Positions 31,142 through 40,993 of a stretch of DNA of 64,000 nucleotides are shown here, in pieces. Both the position numbers and the translations under genes were made by a program. Origin of the DNA: Sodiomyces alkalinus F11 (taxonomy: Eukaryota > Ascomycota > Sordariomycetes > Glomerellales > Plectosphaerellaceae); NCBI RefSeq assembly GCF_003711515.1, contig NW_021167082.1:528923-592922 (forward strand), given 5' to 3'. Below the pieces are notes generated by a model, which had not been told where the DNA came from, made no database searches, and saw only the letters and a program-made list of their open reading frames with translations. Position 1 is the first letter of the stretch; every line of letters begins with the position of its first letter.

Positions 31142-32888
31142 ATGGTCTCGTACCGGACGTCAGTGCTTGCCAGCGTTCTGGCCTCAGCTGTGGTGGTGTC
31201 AAGCCTTCCACAGGGTCATGCCGGGCGAGGTCCCACTCTCTGCTCCCTCAAACCCTCGTACGACTACATCATAGTCGGCGGTGGGACAAGTGGGCTGACG
31301 GCACGGTAGCGAACAGGCTGAGTGAAGATCCAACAAGTAATGATGGCTCAGCGCCCCTTCTTGCCACGCTGGAAGAAATCGGGCCTGAACCTTGAAACCC
31401 AGAGGCCGTCTTGGTTGTTGAATATGGAGATTTCGCCGATACCATCAATGTTACCGTCCTATTCTTCACCACGTATGACCGGTCCTCTCGCTTGTATGGC
31501 ATGGTCTCGGTTCCCCAGGCCTATCTAGGGAACCGTACGGCAGATCTTCGAATCGGAAATGTGGTCGGTGGAAGTTCGACCGTTAATGGCATGGCCTGGG
31601 ACCGTGGTTCTGCTGAAGACTACGACTCCTGGGGCGCTTTGGGTAATCCGGGGTGGGATTGGGACGCCCTCCTCCCATATTTCCGTGAATCTTCCACTTT
31701 TGAGCCTCTAGCGGCAGAGTATGTCGACCAGTATGGGTACGAATGGAGTCCCGAGGCTTACGGAGACGGGCCGATACGAGTCGGGTATCCCTCATGGCAA
31801 TGGACTCCGGCTGGTAAGCATATCTGGAGGGGTTTTTTCCTTTCGCCACTTACTCCGCACTTTTAAGAGCTCAAGCAGTGTATCCGACTGTGAAATTCGC
31901 AAAATCTGACTTCATTGCAGAACTCCAAGCTCAAGCATGCGCCGAGGACCTTGACGTCCCAGTCCTTACCGACGGTGCAGGTGGTAATAACGTCGGAATC
32001 GCGTGGCACCCTCAGAATTCGGGTGGTCGAAACGCCACTCGATGGTCAGCAGAAACCGCCGACTATAACCCCGTGAGCGATCGAGAGAATTTGCACCTCC
32101 TCGTTCGACACTACGGAGCTGCCGTGACATTCGAGGGAAACAAGACGGCAGGCGTCGAAATCGCCAGTCGAGATGGACATGGTTCGAGATTCATCGAGTC
32201 CGAGAACGTCGTCTTGGCCGCAGGGACCGTGAATACGCCGCGCATTTTGCAGCTCAGCGGCATCGGTCCTGCAGATCTCCTCGGTGCGCAAGTGCCTCTG
32301 GCCCACCTTCCTCCCATTTACGCCGAGAACGAAGCCCTCCTCGAAGGATACCTACGCCAGCGCGAGATCATGCAGTCGCAGTTCACAAGCCCCAGCGTGG
32401 GGGTCGTCGAGATCACCTTCGGAGGCTCCGCCGCCGTGCTAGGTGCGCTGCAGAAGCCCTCTCTCGCGAGGGACCATCTTCATCAACAGCACGGATCCCC
32501 ACCCGTCCATCCCGCCCCTGATCGATTTCAACGCCAACTCTAACCCGCTGGACATGCTCGTGGCCGTGCGTGGCCTTAGCAAGGCGCGCCAGTTCATGGC
32601 GGCCGAGAGCGTGGCGCCGCTTCTTCCGGTGGAGATCGTCCCTGGCCTGGGTGTCGAAGACGAGGCCGAGGTTGAGACGGTGCTGCGTGACTGGCTTCTT
32701 AGCCCCAGCTCCGATCACCCCGTGGGTACCGCGGCTATGATGCCGCGCGAATGGAGTTGCGCGTGTATGGCGTCGAGAGTCTCTGGGTTGTAGATGCAAG
32801 CATCATGCCCATTCTTCCAGCTGCACATACGCAGGCGACCGTATATGCGGTTGCTGAGTATGCAGCTGATCTGATCAAGCGTGTGTAA
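31142..32888 (+). pseudogene. Decayed secreted GMC oxidoreductase gene
   Basis: Remains of a GMC (glucose-methanol-choline) FAD oxidoreductase. A signal peptide (MVSYRTSVLASVLASAVVVSS) precedes YDYIIVGGGTSGLT, the FAD-binding loop. After introns at 31,337-31,402 and 31,814-31,878, it reads VVGGSSTVNGM, DRGSAEDYDSWGALGN and VVLAAGTVNTPRILQLSGIG. The end reads [10 protein letters not shown] and [12 protein letters not shown]. Lesions: a 5-base insertion at about 31,303-31,307, between GLT and VANRLSEDP; an in-frame loss of roughly 100 residues at about 32,310-32,320, where the family has its substrate domain; a one-base frameshift at about 32,459; and a frameshifting deletion near 32,751 that removes the residues after MMPRE. 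Each is inferred from reading-frame continuity against family structure. The catalytic His segment at the end is still readable but out of frame, so the gene is very unlikely to make an active enzyme. Confidence 0.8.
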
Positions 32889-33373
32889 GGGGAAAAAGAA
32901 AAGAAAGAAGAGGAAAAAAGGGCACGTTCCATGCAAGATATTAGTCTGAGAGTCAGTCGCAGTCCGATGAAGGATGGAGTGTTATGTTCTGCCTGCGATG
33001 AGTAATCAACTAGCCACCCATTACTCATCGGCTTCTGTCTGTGTGTCGGGGTATGACGTGCCTTATTACGTAAGGTTCAGAAGCTTTGGAAGGTACGAAT
33101 TTCGGAGCTGCCTGGCTTCTAGGAGGTAATACTGTACCTTTGACATTCTTCCACGCGGGGGCACTTGTACTGCGGACTGCTGGCCACTTTACTCCGTACC
33201 TCCCTTCCAGCCTGTTCTTCATCGCCTACCGCCAACTGTTCAACCTCCCACCCGTCCTACTTCACGCTGCAGCTTGTTATCAACCCTTTCTCCCGATCCC
33301 CATTCGAGCCACTGAACATTCCGCGTGCCCGTCCTCGCCAACCCCCCTCAACGTCAAACCGTACGCTTGCATC
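32889..33373. other. Intergenic, promoter of UBX gene
   Basis: About 485 bp. Contains purine-rich sequence just after the GMC relic and a CT/C-rich leader before 33,374. No gene. Confidence 0.6.
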
Positions 33374-34816
33374 ATGTCTGGCCAAGGCCAGCAACTTGGG
33401 TCCGAGGATGCGGAGCGTGCCCAGACTCTCGCCCACTTCCAACAGCTTACTGGGTTAGAAGAGGACAGAGTAAGGCACCGGTCACCCCTTTCTTTTCCAT
33501 TCCCCTGCGTCGCTAACCTTCCCAGTGTGTCGAATACCTCGAACCTGCCAATTGGGACATTGGCCGTGCGGCCCAGGCCTTCTATCTCGACGAAGAACAG
33601 CTGTCCGAATCGAGACCAGATGCCAGTGCCACTGAAGAATATACCGGGCCACGTACCCTCGATGGTCGCCCCGCTCCGGAAGCCCTGCGTAACCCCAGAT
33701 CCTCCTCGTCTCGAGCCGCCGCTCCCCAGAAGAAGAAGGGCCTGGCAACCCTAAGTTCCCTCGCCTCTTCAAGCAACGTACCGGGTGACGATGATGATGA
33801 CGACGACGACGATATGGGTGATAATGACGACGGCCGCAATCCCCGCGACTTGTTTGCCGGTGGCGAGAAGTCGGGCTTAGCCGTGCAAGATCCCACGCAG
33901 GAAGGATCTGGTGCGAAGAAGATCCTAAAGGATATATTGGCCAAGGCCAGGGCGTACGAGACCTCTTCCCCTTTAATACCCCGCCGCCGACATTGAAAGA
34001 CTGGAGACTTGGTACAGATTTGCTCACATCTTCTGCAGGAACGAAGGTCGTCCCGGTGCCGACTCCCCCGCCGGCCCCTCTAGCTCGTCCTTCTTCCGTG
34101 GCTCCGGCCAGACCCTGGGAGGCGACGGCGTCGAAAGCCGTGTCATTCCGGACCCCTCCAGCGCCACCCCTGGTCGGCCGTCTGCTGGCAACGAGGACGT
34201 CCAGGAACGTGTCCTCCACCTCTGGCACGACGGCTTCAGCATCGACGACGGCGAGCTGCGCCGCTTCGACGATCCCAACAACGCCAATGACCTAAACGCC
34301 ATCCGATCCGGCCGCGCCCCTCTCCAGTTGCTGAACGTTCGGCCCGACCAGCCCGTGGATGTTAAGCTCCAGCAACACGACGAGAACTACCAGCCGCAGC
34401 CCAAGGCCTACAAGCCCTTTGGCGGGACCGGCCACCGACTTGGGAGCGAAGTCCCGGGCGACGGTAGCAGCTCTTCGTCTCCTGCACCGCCGCCTGTCTC
34501 GTCCACTGCTCCTGCTGCCCCCTCCGCTTCGACGGGCACATCCGCTGCCCCGACGACGTCGGTGGACGAATCGCAACCCACGTTGACTCTCCGCATTCAG
34601 CTGCCCGACGGGACCCGACTGCCTGCCCGCTTCAACACGACGCACACACTGGACGATGTCTACGGATTTGTCGAGCGTGCGTCGACTTCGGTCCGCTCGC
34701 GCCCTTGGGTCCTTGCGACCACTTTTCCCAACAAGGACCATACGGACCGCAGCCTCGTCCTCGGCGATATTCCCGAGTTCAAGAGGGGCGGCACCGCTGT
34801 CGTCAAGTGGGCTTGA
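33374..34816 (+). CDS. p47/Shp1-type UBX-domain Cdc48 cofactor
   Basis: Three exons, join(33374..33469, 33526..33953, 34039..34816), 433 residues. Donors are GTAAGG and GTACGA, both junctions in frame. Domains in order: N-terminal UBA-like (LAHFQQLTGLEEDR, then CVEYLEPANWDIGRAAQAFY) that binds ubiquitin; an acidic Asp-rich linker; the SEP domain (RVLHLWHDGFSIDDGELRRF, then GRAPLQLLNV); and a C-terminal UBX domain (TLRIQLPDGTRL, then ATTFPNKDHTDRSL). This UBA-SEP-UBX order is that of mammalian p47 and yeast Shp1/Ubx1, substrate adaptors of the Cdc48/p97 ATPase acting in membrane fusion, autophagy and protein-phosphatase-1 regulation. The UBX loop that inserts into Cdc48 reads T-F-P-N, so the usual Arg after Phe-Pro is absent. 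The length is typical. Confidence 0.92.
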
Positions 34817-35336
34817 GTAGACGGGCGTTGAGGGTAGTACGAGGTCACAGCACCGGGGGGGAGATAATGACATGGTCGGAAAGGCGTTCTGATACTATGA
34901 AAGTGATCTATCTGGTTGGTCTGGATCCGGGTTGCGCAGCCGCGACATCGCCGGTAGAGGTAGGCGGCTTATATAATTTTCCCACCCAAGCAATTCAAGT
35001 GGTAGACGCAGCCCAGATGTAATTACATTTGTCGAACTCTTGAACCCGGCCGTAACTGTGACATGAACCGGCATCTCTTCAGCGGCTGTGCTAGTACTTT
35101 TGAATTGTAATTTCCTCAAAATGTCTGGCTGACAAACCCAACGCCTTAGATGGTATCTCATGAGCCGTCCTATAACGCCGTCCTAGCACAATCCCATGAC
35201 GCTCAGACAAGACAAAGTCACAGGCCCATCCCAAGTGCCCATTACCACATACCATTATTGCAGATCAGAAGCAACATCGCCATCTCTCCCTCTCTCTCGC
35301 TCTCCATCCGGTTGGTTCTTCGCCCCGTCGCCAAGT
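34817..35336. other. Convergent 3' region between UBX and GTR1 genes
   Basis: Shared 3' flank of two converging genes, about 520 bp. Contains a CT-rich tract at about 35,280-35,310. No coding sequence. Confidence 0.6.
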
Positions 35337-36691
35337 CTATCCCCCAACGCCGTGGGCCGGCGCCGCCGTGGTCACCGGTCCATCCAAGAACTTGAAATGC
35401 TCGATGGCAATCTGGCAGTTCAGCATAGCGGCGTTAAAGCGCGCCTCGCCAGGCGGGAGGACGACCATGAGGTACGTATTGGTGGTGAACTTGAGGATGA
35501 AGAGGTTGAAGCGGGAGCCGGCCTTGTGCTCCATGCGGACGAACTGCTCGGCGTTGCGCGGGGTGCCGGTGAAGCGGCTGATGCTCTGCTTGAAGTGCTT
35601 CATGATGTTGGAGATGCGCTCGAGGCGGTCCTCGGTGGGGTTGCGCTGGCCCTCCTCGGAGGTCCAGGACGAGACGGCGAGGAAGGAGGTGCGCTCGAAG
35701 AGGAGGAGCTCCTCGGCCTCGATGGCCACGCCCAGGTTGGCGAGGTTGCGCTCGATGGCGGCCAGGTTGGGGACCAGGTCGTGGATGATGCTCGCCCAGG
35801 CCTTGTAGAGGGATTGGTCCCATATGGAGGTCGCGAACGGGGTGATCTCGAGAGGGGACGACGGAGTCGACGCAGAGGTGGCGGCGGCGGCGGCGCCCAC
35901 GCCACTACCGCTACCAGAGCTGCCACTGCCACCGGTCGTTGCCGAGGCGGATAAAGGTTCGAGGAGGACGACCGAGCCGCTGGGGTCGGCAGCGCCGGCG
36001 CCTTGGTCGGCGGCAGAGTAGCCGATGCTATTGGCGTACTCCACGGTCTTTTGGCGGACGATGCGCACGCGTTCGTCATAGACGGCTTCGCGGAGGGAGG
36101 GGGCCACCAGGTCCATCTTGTGGATGAGGATGTAGATGCGGGCTTGCGGCGAGTACTGGAGGAGGGCAGACAGGATGGAGACGTACGTGGCGAGGTCGCG
36201 GTCGACGTCGCGCGACTCAATGTCGAAGACGTAGATGAGGACGCCGACGTTGGAGAAGACGTGAACGCGCTGTTGGGATAGGTAGTTCTCCATGAAGGCT
36301 TCTTGGCCGCCGCAGTCCCACAGGTTCAGGGTCAGGTTGCCGAGGAACTTGACGTGGGAGAGGTCGATGTCGATAGTTGCGCCGCTGGTGGAGGAAGGGA
36401 GGAGTCAGTACGTTGAGACAAAGGTTCGAGGTCCTGAAGGGTGGAAAAAAAAACCCCCCAGAGAGAGAGGAAGCAAAAGAGAAGGAAGAAAGAAGAGAAA
36501 TGGTTAACTGACAGTCTGCGCGTGTCTCGGGCGATGTAATTGCTGAAGATGATGCTTCGCATGCTCGACTTGCCTGAGCCGCTCTTGCCCATAAGAAGCA
36601 CCTTCTTCTTCTTGGGTTTCTTAACCTCGTTCTTGGTCTCAGCCAAGGGCAAGTTGGAGGTCCCATCGCCATAGCTCCCGGCGTCGGCCAT
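35337..36691 (-). CDS. Gtr1-type Rag GTPase (TORC1 signalling)
   Basis: Two exons, complement(35337..36384, 36513..36691), 408 residues. The intron has a GTCAGT donor and CACCAG acceptor and rebuilds RRLGATIDID. It is the RagA/RagB class GTPase: G1 loop GKSGSGKSS at residues 35-43, GATIDI as switch [16 protein letters not shown] as G3/switch II, and HKMD as G4. The C-terminal roadblock-like half (FAISRFT-type [24 protein letters not shown]) dimerises with Gtr2. On the vacuole membrane the pair reports amino-acid supply to TORC1. At 408 residues it is about 100 longer than yeast Gtr1 (310). Much of the excess is a Gly/Ser/Ala-rich insert (about [20 protein letters not shown]) just after the G4 region. 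The ATG at 36,691 fits the family start. Confidence 0.92.
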
Positions 36692-37338
36692 GGTTGATCC
36701 AGAAAGGCTGCTGCTTCTTAATGCCTTGCCGGATCAAAGCATTTGGCGAGAGGTCGCGTTCTGAGCTTCGATGTGTGTGGGTTGATAATGCCACCAGCTG
36801 TTCGTATTCACCAATTGAGACAACAATTATATAAATTCTACCTCCACAGGAAGTGTATATCTTCAATGGGCCAGTGGGAGGGAGGGTGAAGGTTAATAGT
36901 ACGTTCCCAAGGACGTGATACGAAAATGGGAAGAGACCCGATAATCGTGAAGATCCCCGCAAGCCTTCATACCTACCTACCTAGGTACTAAGGTACGTAA
37001 GGTAAGGTAGTACAGAGTACAGCTCAAGCAGCTGATGGTGGTGAATTACGTAAGTGGTGAACTGGGGTGGGAACGAGTTTATGTAATAGAATAAGCTTGG
37101 GTCCAGGACCGTACCGTAGCATCACTGCCAAGCCCCTGTGACGAGAAAGCGCTTGGAGCTTCTCCCCCGTCCCGTTCCCAGTTCTCTTCAGCGTCGGTAG
37201 TTCGGAGCCTCGGTGACATAACCTCCCATATCCTTTCGCATCGTCGCTCAACCCCAAACCCGCTCAAGTCCACAATCGTCATTGCCAACCCAAACCGACG
37301 GTACCCGCCCTCACCTACCTTCCTCGACGCCCGCGCAA
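36692..37338. other. Divergent promoter, GTR1 and MIM1
   Basis: About 650 bp between two divergent housekeeping genes. Contains a cluster of CCTACCTACCTAGGTACTAAGG-like words at about 36,972-37,012. No coding sequence. Confidence 0.6.
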
Positions 37339-37781
37339 ATGGCATCTAACGATTCCCTCAACCCCCTCGCCGAGTCGGGGGTTACCGTCCGCTCCGACAG
37401 CGAACAGTACTCGCAAGGCGAAGACATCTCGCCCTCGCCCGACACCTCCTCTCCCGTCATCCTCTACAAACCGCCCACGGTGTGGTCCCTGCTACGGGGT
37501 GCTGCCATCAACTTGCTACTCCCTTTTATCAACGGAATGATGTTGGGGTTCGGCGAACTGTTTGCCCATGAGGCCGCCTTTCGGTTAGGATGGGGAGGGA
37601 CCAAGGTATGATATTCCAAAGACTGCGTGCGCAAGAGGAACAGGTACTAATTACTCTCCTTTTTCTTAAGGTATTCCCTACCTCTCGCAGGAGAGCTCAC
37701 CCCATCGGCCCGGGCATCGAGGTGCGGGAGAAGAGCCCACGGTCGCGGACGACCTTGAGTGACCTTACAAGTCTGGAATGA
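37339..37781 (+). CDS. Mitochondrial outer-membrane import protein Mim1
   Basis: Two exons, join(37339..37605, 37671..37781), 125 residues. Donor GTATGA and acceptor CTTAAG, in frame. The single membrane helix lies in the highly conserved stretch LLRGAAINLLLPFINGMMLG followed by FGELFAHEAAFRLGWGGTK. Its G-x-x-x-G-like packing is the hallmark of Mim1/Tom13. Mim1 with Mim2 forms the outer-membrane complex that inserts alpha-helical proteins such as Tom20 and Tom70 and helps TOM assembly. The N-terminal 45 residues are Ser-rich and acidic (cytosolic) and the C-terminal tail is short and basic. The ATG at 37,339 is the first in the exon. Confidence 0.9.
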
Positions 37782-38485
37782 CTAGGTGGATGGGAATGAA
37801 CTGTGCTATGATCCCTCCTGACAGGGGAAGAAAGAAAACGCTAGGCATGAATGACTGTTGGCTGGCTTCATGCGTGCCCCGTCCAAGTCTTCTCCGATCC
37901 CATTACCATAGCCACCAAACTTCGGAAACCTTAAGGAGATTGTGGTCTGGAGAGAAACTGTGGCAAACCTTGTTTGAAGAAAAGTCCTATCAAGTCAGCG
38001 GTCTATAAACCCGGAGATGGTTTATTTTGGACGAGCAGAACGTCGTGAATGGGAATGGCTGGCTATTGTGACACCAACCTGGATGGCTATATACCCGAGC
38101 CGGGACCATCCCGAGGGGCAGAACGGATCTTATTAAGGAAACGCAATAATTAGTGTAAAGACGACACATATAAATTCTGGTTATTTCCATGTATTTATAT
38201 GTCCGTGCTCGGTGGTGTTACGCTACCTATTATTTCATGCAGACGCAACAGGTTGGAAATAAGCGTAAGGTAGTTTACTGAGTACCTTAGTCATCGGGTG
38301 ACTAATAGCGTCTCCCGGATGGCCCCAGCTGTTCACAGATGATCCACTGAGGCCGAACTTCTCCCGGCGCGTCACGCCAAAAAGAAAGAAAAAAACTGGA
38401 AAAGACATCGCGACTCGGGCCGACGAGGTCACCTTCCTGTGCTTCCCCTGCATCCGTCCCTGCAACCGTTTCTTCCGCATCGACC
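37782..38485. other. Intergenic, promoter of OXA1-type gene
   Basis: About 700 bp. No coding sequence recognised. Contains GTAAGGTAGTTTACTGAGTACC near 38,266-38,287, part of the dispersed AGGTA family. Confidence 0.5.
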
Positions 38486-40263
38486 ATGTTGCCCAGCAGA
38501 GGAACCCTTCGCTCCCTCTCCGCTGGGAGGGCTGCCCTACAAAGCCAATTGGTGAAAGCTCCCGTCCGAGATTTCCCGCCTCAGGGTACGGTACCGACAA
38601 GTTGAATTACTGACCGTTGTGAGGACAGACCGCTAGGGCATACGGACATGGGCGACGATTTGGAACCTCGTCGCGGGGAATCTCTGCTTCCACTTTCGGG
38701 AAGAGCCTAGCAGGAACTAAGCTGCCAGGAGTATCGGGCTCTGCCAACGCCCTATTCATCGGCACTGCGCTGTCTTCAAGGCGAGGCTTCTCCCTATGGA
38801 CCCGTTCTCCCAAGTCCGAACCGGCAACACCAGAACCCTCCGCGTCGACAGCCCCCGTAACGCCCCAAACGCCCGATACCAACGCCTCCGCCTCTGCCTC
38901 CGCCTCCGTATCCTCCTCCCCATCCTCCTCCCCCTCTCCGACGTCCAATCCCACCGCAGAGTCCACACCAGCGGCTCCCGTCGAGTCGACCACCCCCCCA
39001 TCTCCCGTCGAGACCCCAGATCTGGACGTCCTATCCAACACCTCCCTCCTCGACATCCCCGAACGCATCGGCTACCTAAAGGAGCTAGGCCTCGACTACG
39101 GCTGGGGCCCCACGTCCATGATGCAATGGATCCTCGAACACGTCCACATTTACACCGGCCTCCCATGGTGGGGCAGCATCCTCACCACGTCGGTCCTGGT
39201 CCGCATAGCCCTATTCAAGCCCACCCTCACGGCGCAGCAGGCCACGGCCAAGCTGCAGGCCGTCAGCTCCACGCCGGAATATAAGGCCGCGAAGGACCGC
39301 ATGACGGCCGCCGCCGCCGCGGGCAACACGACCGAGATGATGGAGGCACGCCAGGTGGTCACCCTCCTCAACAAGCGCGGCGGGGTCAACGTTTTCGCCT
39401 CGCTCTGGAGCTTCCTGCAGATTCCCGTCGGGTACGGCGCCTTCCGCATCCTCAACGGCATGGGCAAGCTCCCCGTCCCCGGGTTCGAGGACGGTGGTTT
39501 CCTCTGGTTCACTGACCTTGGCGTTTCGGACCCGTTCTTCATTCTGCCGCTGGGCACATCGTTGATGATGCTTGCCACGCTTAGGGTACGATTCCCCCCT
39601 CGCCCCCCCGGCGTCCTTTACTTTCCCCTTTTCTTTGTATTATTTAACTTCCTTTTCTGTCCAACTTTTACGTCAACCGAACAATACAAAAGAAAAAACA
39701 ACGGCAAAACAAACAAACAAATACTGACATGCACCTCTCCCAATTAGGCCGGAAGCAAATTCGCCCCTCCCCAAACACAAGCCCAAATGAAGCTAATGGC
39801 CTTCATCCTGGTCCCCATGAGCGCCGTCCTGACGAGCTGGCTCCCCGCCGCCGTGCAATGGTACTTCCTCACCACCACCACGCTCGGCTACGGCCAAAAC
39901 GTCATATTCCAGAACCCCGCCTTCCGCCGCCTGGCCGGCCTCCCGCCACTCGTCCTGAACCGTGGCGCCGTCCACGGCAACCCGTTTGCGACCTCGGCCA
40001 CGGCTATCCCGACGACTGCCACGACTGCCACGACTGCCACGACGACGGCTGCCGCGGAGCCGCAGTCGAAGGAGGGCGGCAACGTCCTGAAGGATGCGCT
40101 CGCCCAGGTGCGCCAGACGGTCCATGCGGCCAAGGGCCGGTCGGGCAACTATATCGAGGAGGCCAAGAAGGAGCAGGAGAAGAAGAACTTGGAGTCGTGG
40201 AACGAGAAGCGGGCCGAGGAGCAGAGGAGGAAGTTTAAGGCTGAGCTCAACCGGAAGCGGTAG
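38486..40263 (+). CDS. Mitochondrial inner-membrane insertase Oxa1
   Basis: Two well-supported exons, 38629..39585 and 39748..40263, with a short first exon from the ATG at 38,486. The first exon's end is uncertain: 38,551 (GTGAAA donor, 77-bp intron) or 38,590 (38-bp intron); both stay in frame. With the first choice the protein has 512 residues. The N-terminus is Arg/Ser-rich as expected of a mitochondrial presequence. The YidC/Oxa1 domain is clear: GWGPTSMMQWILEHVHIYTG, LPWWGSILTTSVLVRI, then AKLQAVSST, SLWSFLQIPVGYGAFRI, WFTDLGVSDPFFILPL, and after the intron AGSKFAPPQTQAQMK. It inserts mitochondrially made subunits of the respiratory chain. The C-terminal basic coiled coil (AKKEQEKKNLESWNEKRAEE) would bind mitoribosomes. 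An Ala/Thr repeat precedes it. Confidence 0.92.
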
Positions 40264-40993
40264 GGCTTCGCTGGAAGGGTGGAGGAGCCTCCTTTTTCTC
40301 CTTGGGTGTATTGACCGTTCCCGGACAATGGGGATGTGTAGACGGGGTTGATCACTGTATACTACTTCCTATACTACTATGGCGCTGTACCACGTAAATA
40401 AATGCAATGGATGGTGTTTTGATAGAGCTTTTACAACTCGCGGTTCATTCGTAAAGGTAGCGTAGCGATGTTCGTGTCGGCTGTTCTTGAAGCTATACTG
40501 CAACCTCGACCTTCTTTCTCTCTGTTCCACTTGGTTCTCATCTCCATAAACCCCCAGTCCCATCAGACCTGACCAGTCCGGCTTTTCGTCTTTCCGGTCT
40601 TTGTCGTGCGAGTCCGCCGCGGCCATAACTGTCATTTCAGATGACAATTCGAGTCGAACCTCCCACACCTACACCTGCTCGCCGTCCTGGCTCCACTCTT
40701 GCCATCATCTTTCCTCGCCTTCATCTACCGTAGAAGAAGAAGAGAAGAAAAAAAATATACCGCAGTCAAAATAGCGGTCCCCTTGCCTGCCACCCCTCCT
40801 TTCGACCTGAAAAGGGAGGGAAAAAGAACCGAAAACCGCAGCCCGGCGAGAGAATACAGTCTGAGAAAAATGCTCAATGCTCCTCTGTTGAAACGAAGGA
40901 GAACGAAGAAAAGAAGAAGATGAAGTAGGACGGACGGAAAAAGAAGTGAACAATGAAAAAGAAAAAGAAAAGAAAAAAAAGAGCTTGTCCAGT
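40264..40993. other. Convergent 3' region, OXA1 and URC4
   Basis: About 730 bp between converging genes, partly very A/G-rich (40,735-40,980). Contains no recognised gene. Confidence 0.6.

Noticed and set aside
31290..31310. Possible micro-intron instead of a frameshift in the GMC gene
   Set aside because: The extra sequence is only 5 bases, far too short for an intron, and the family motif reads cleanly once it is skipped.
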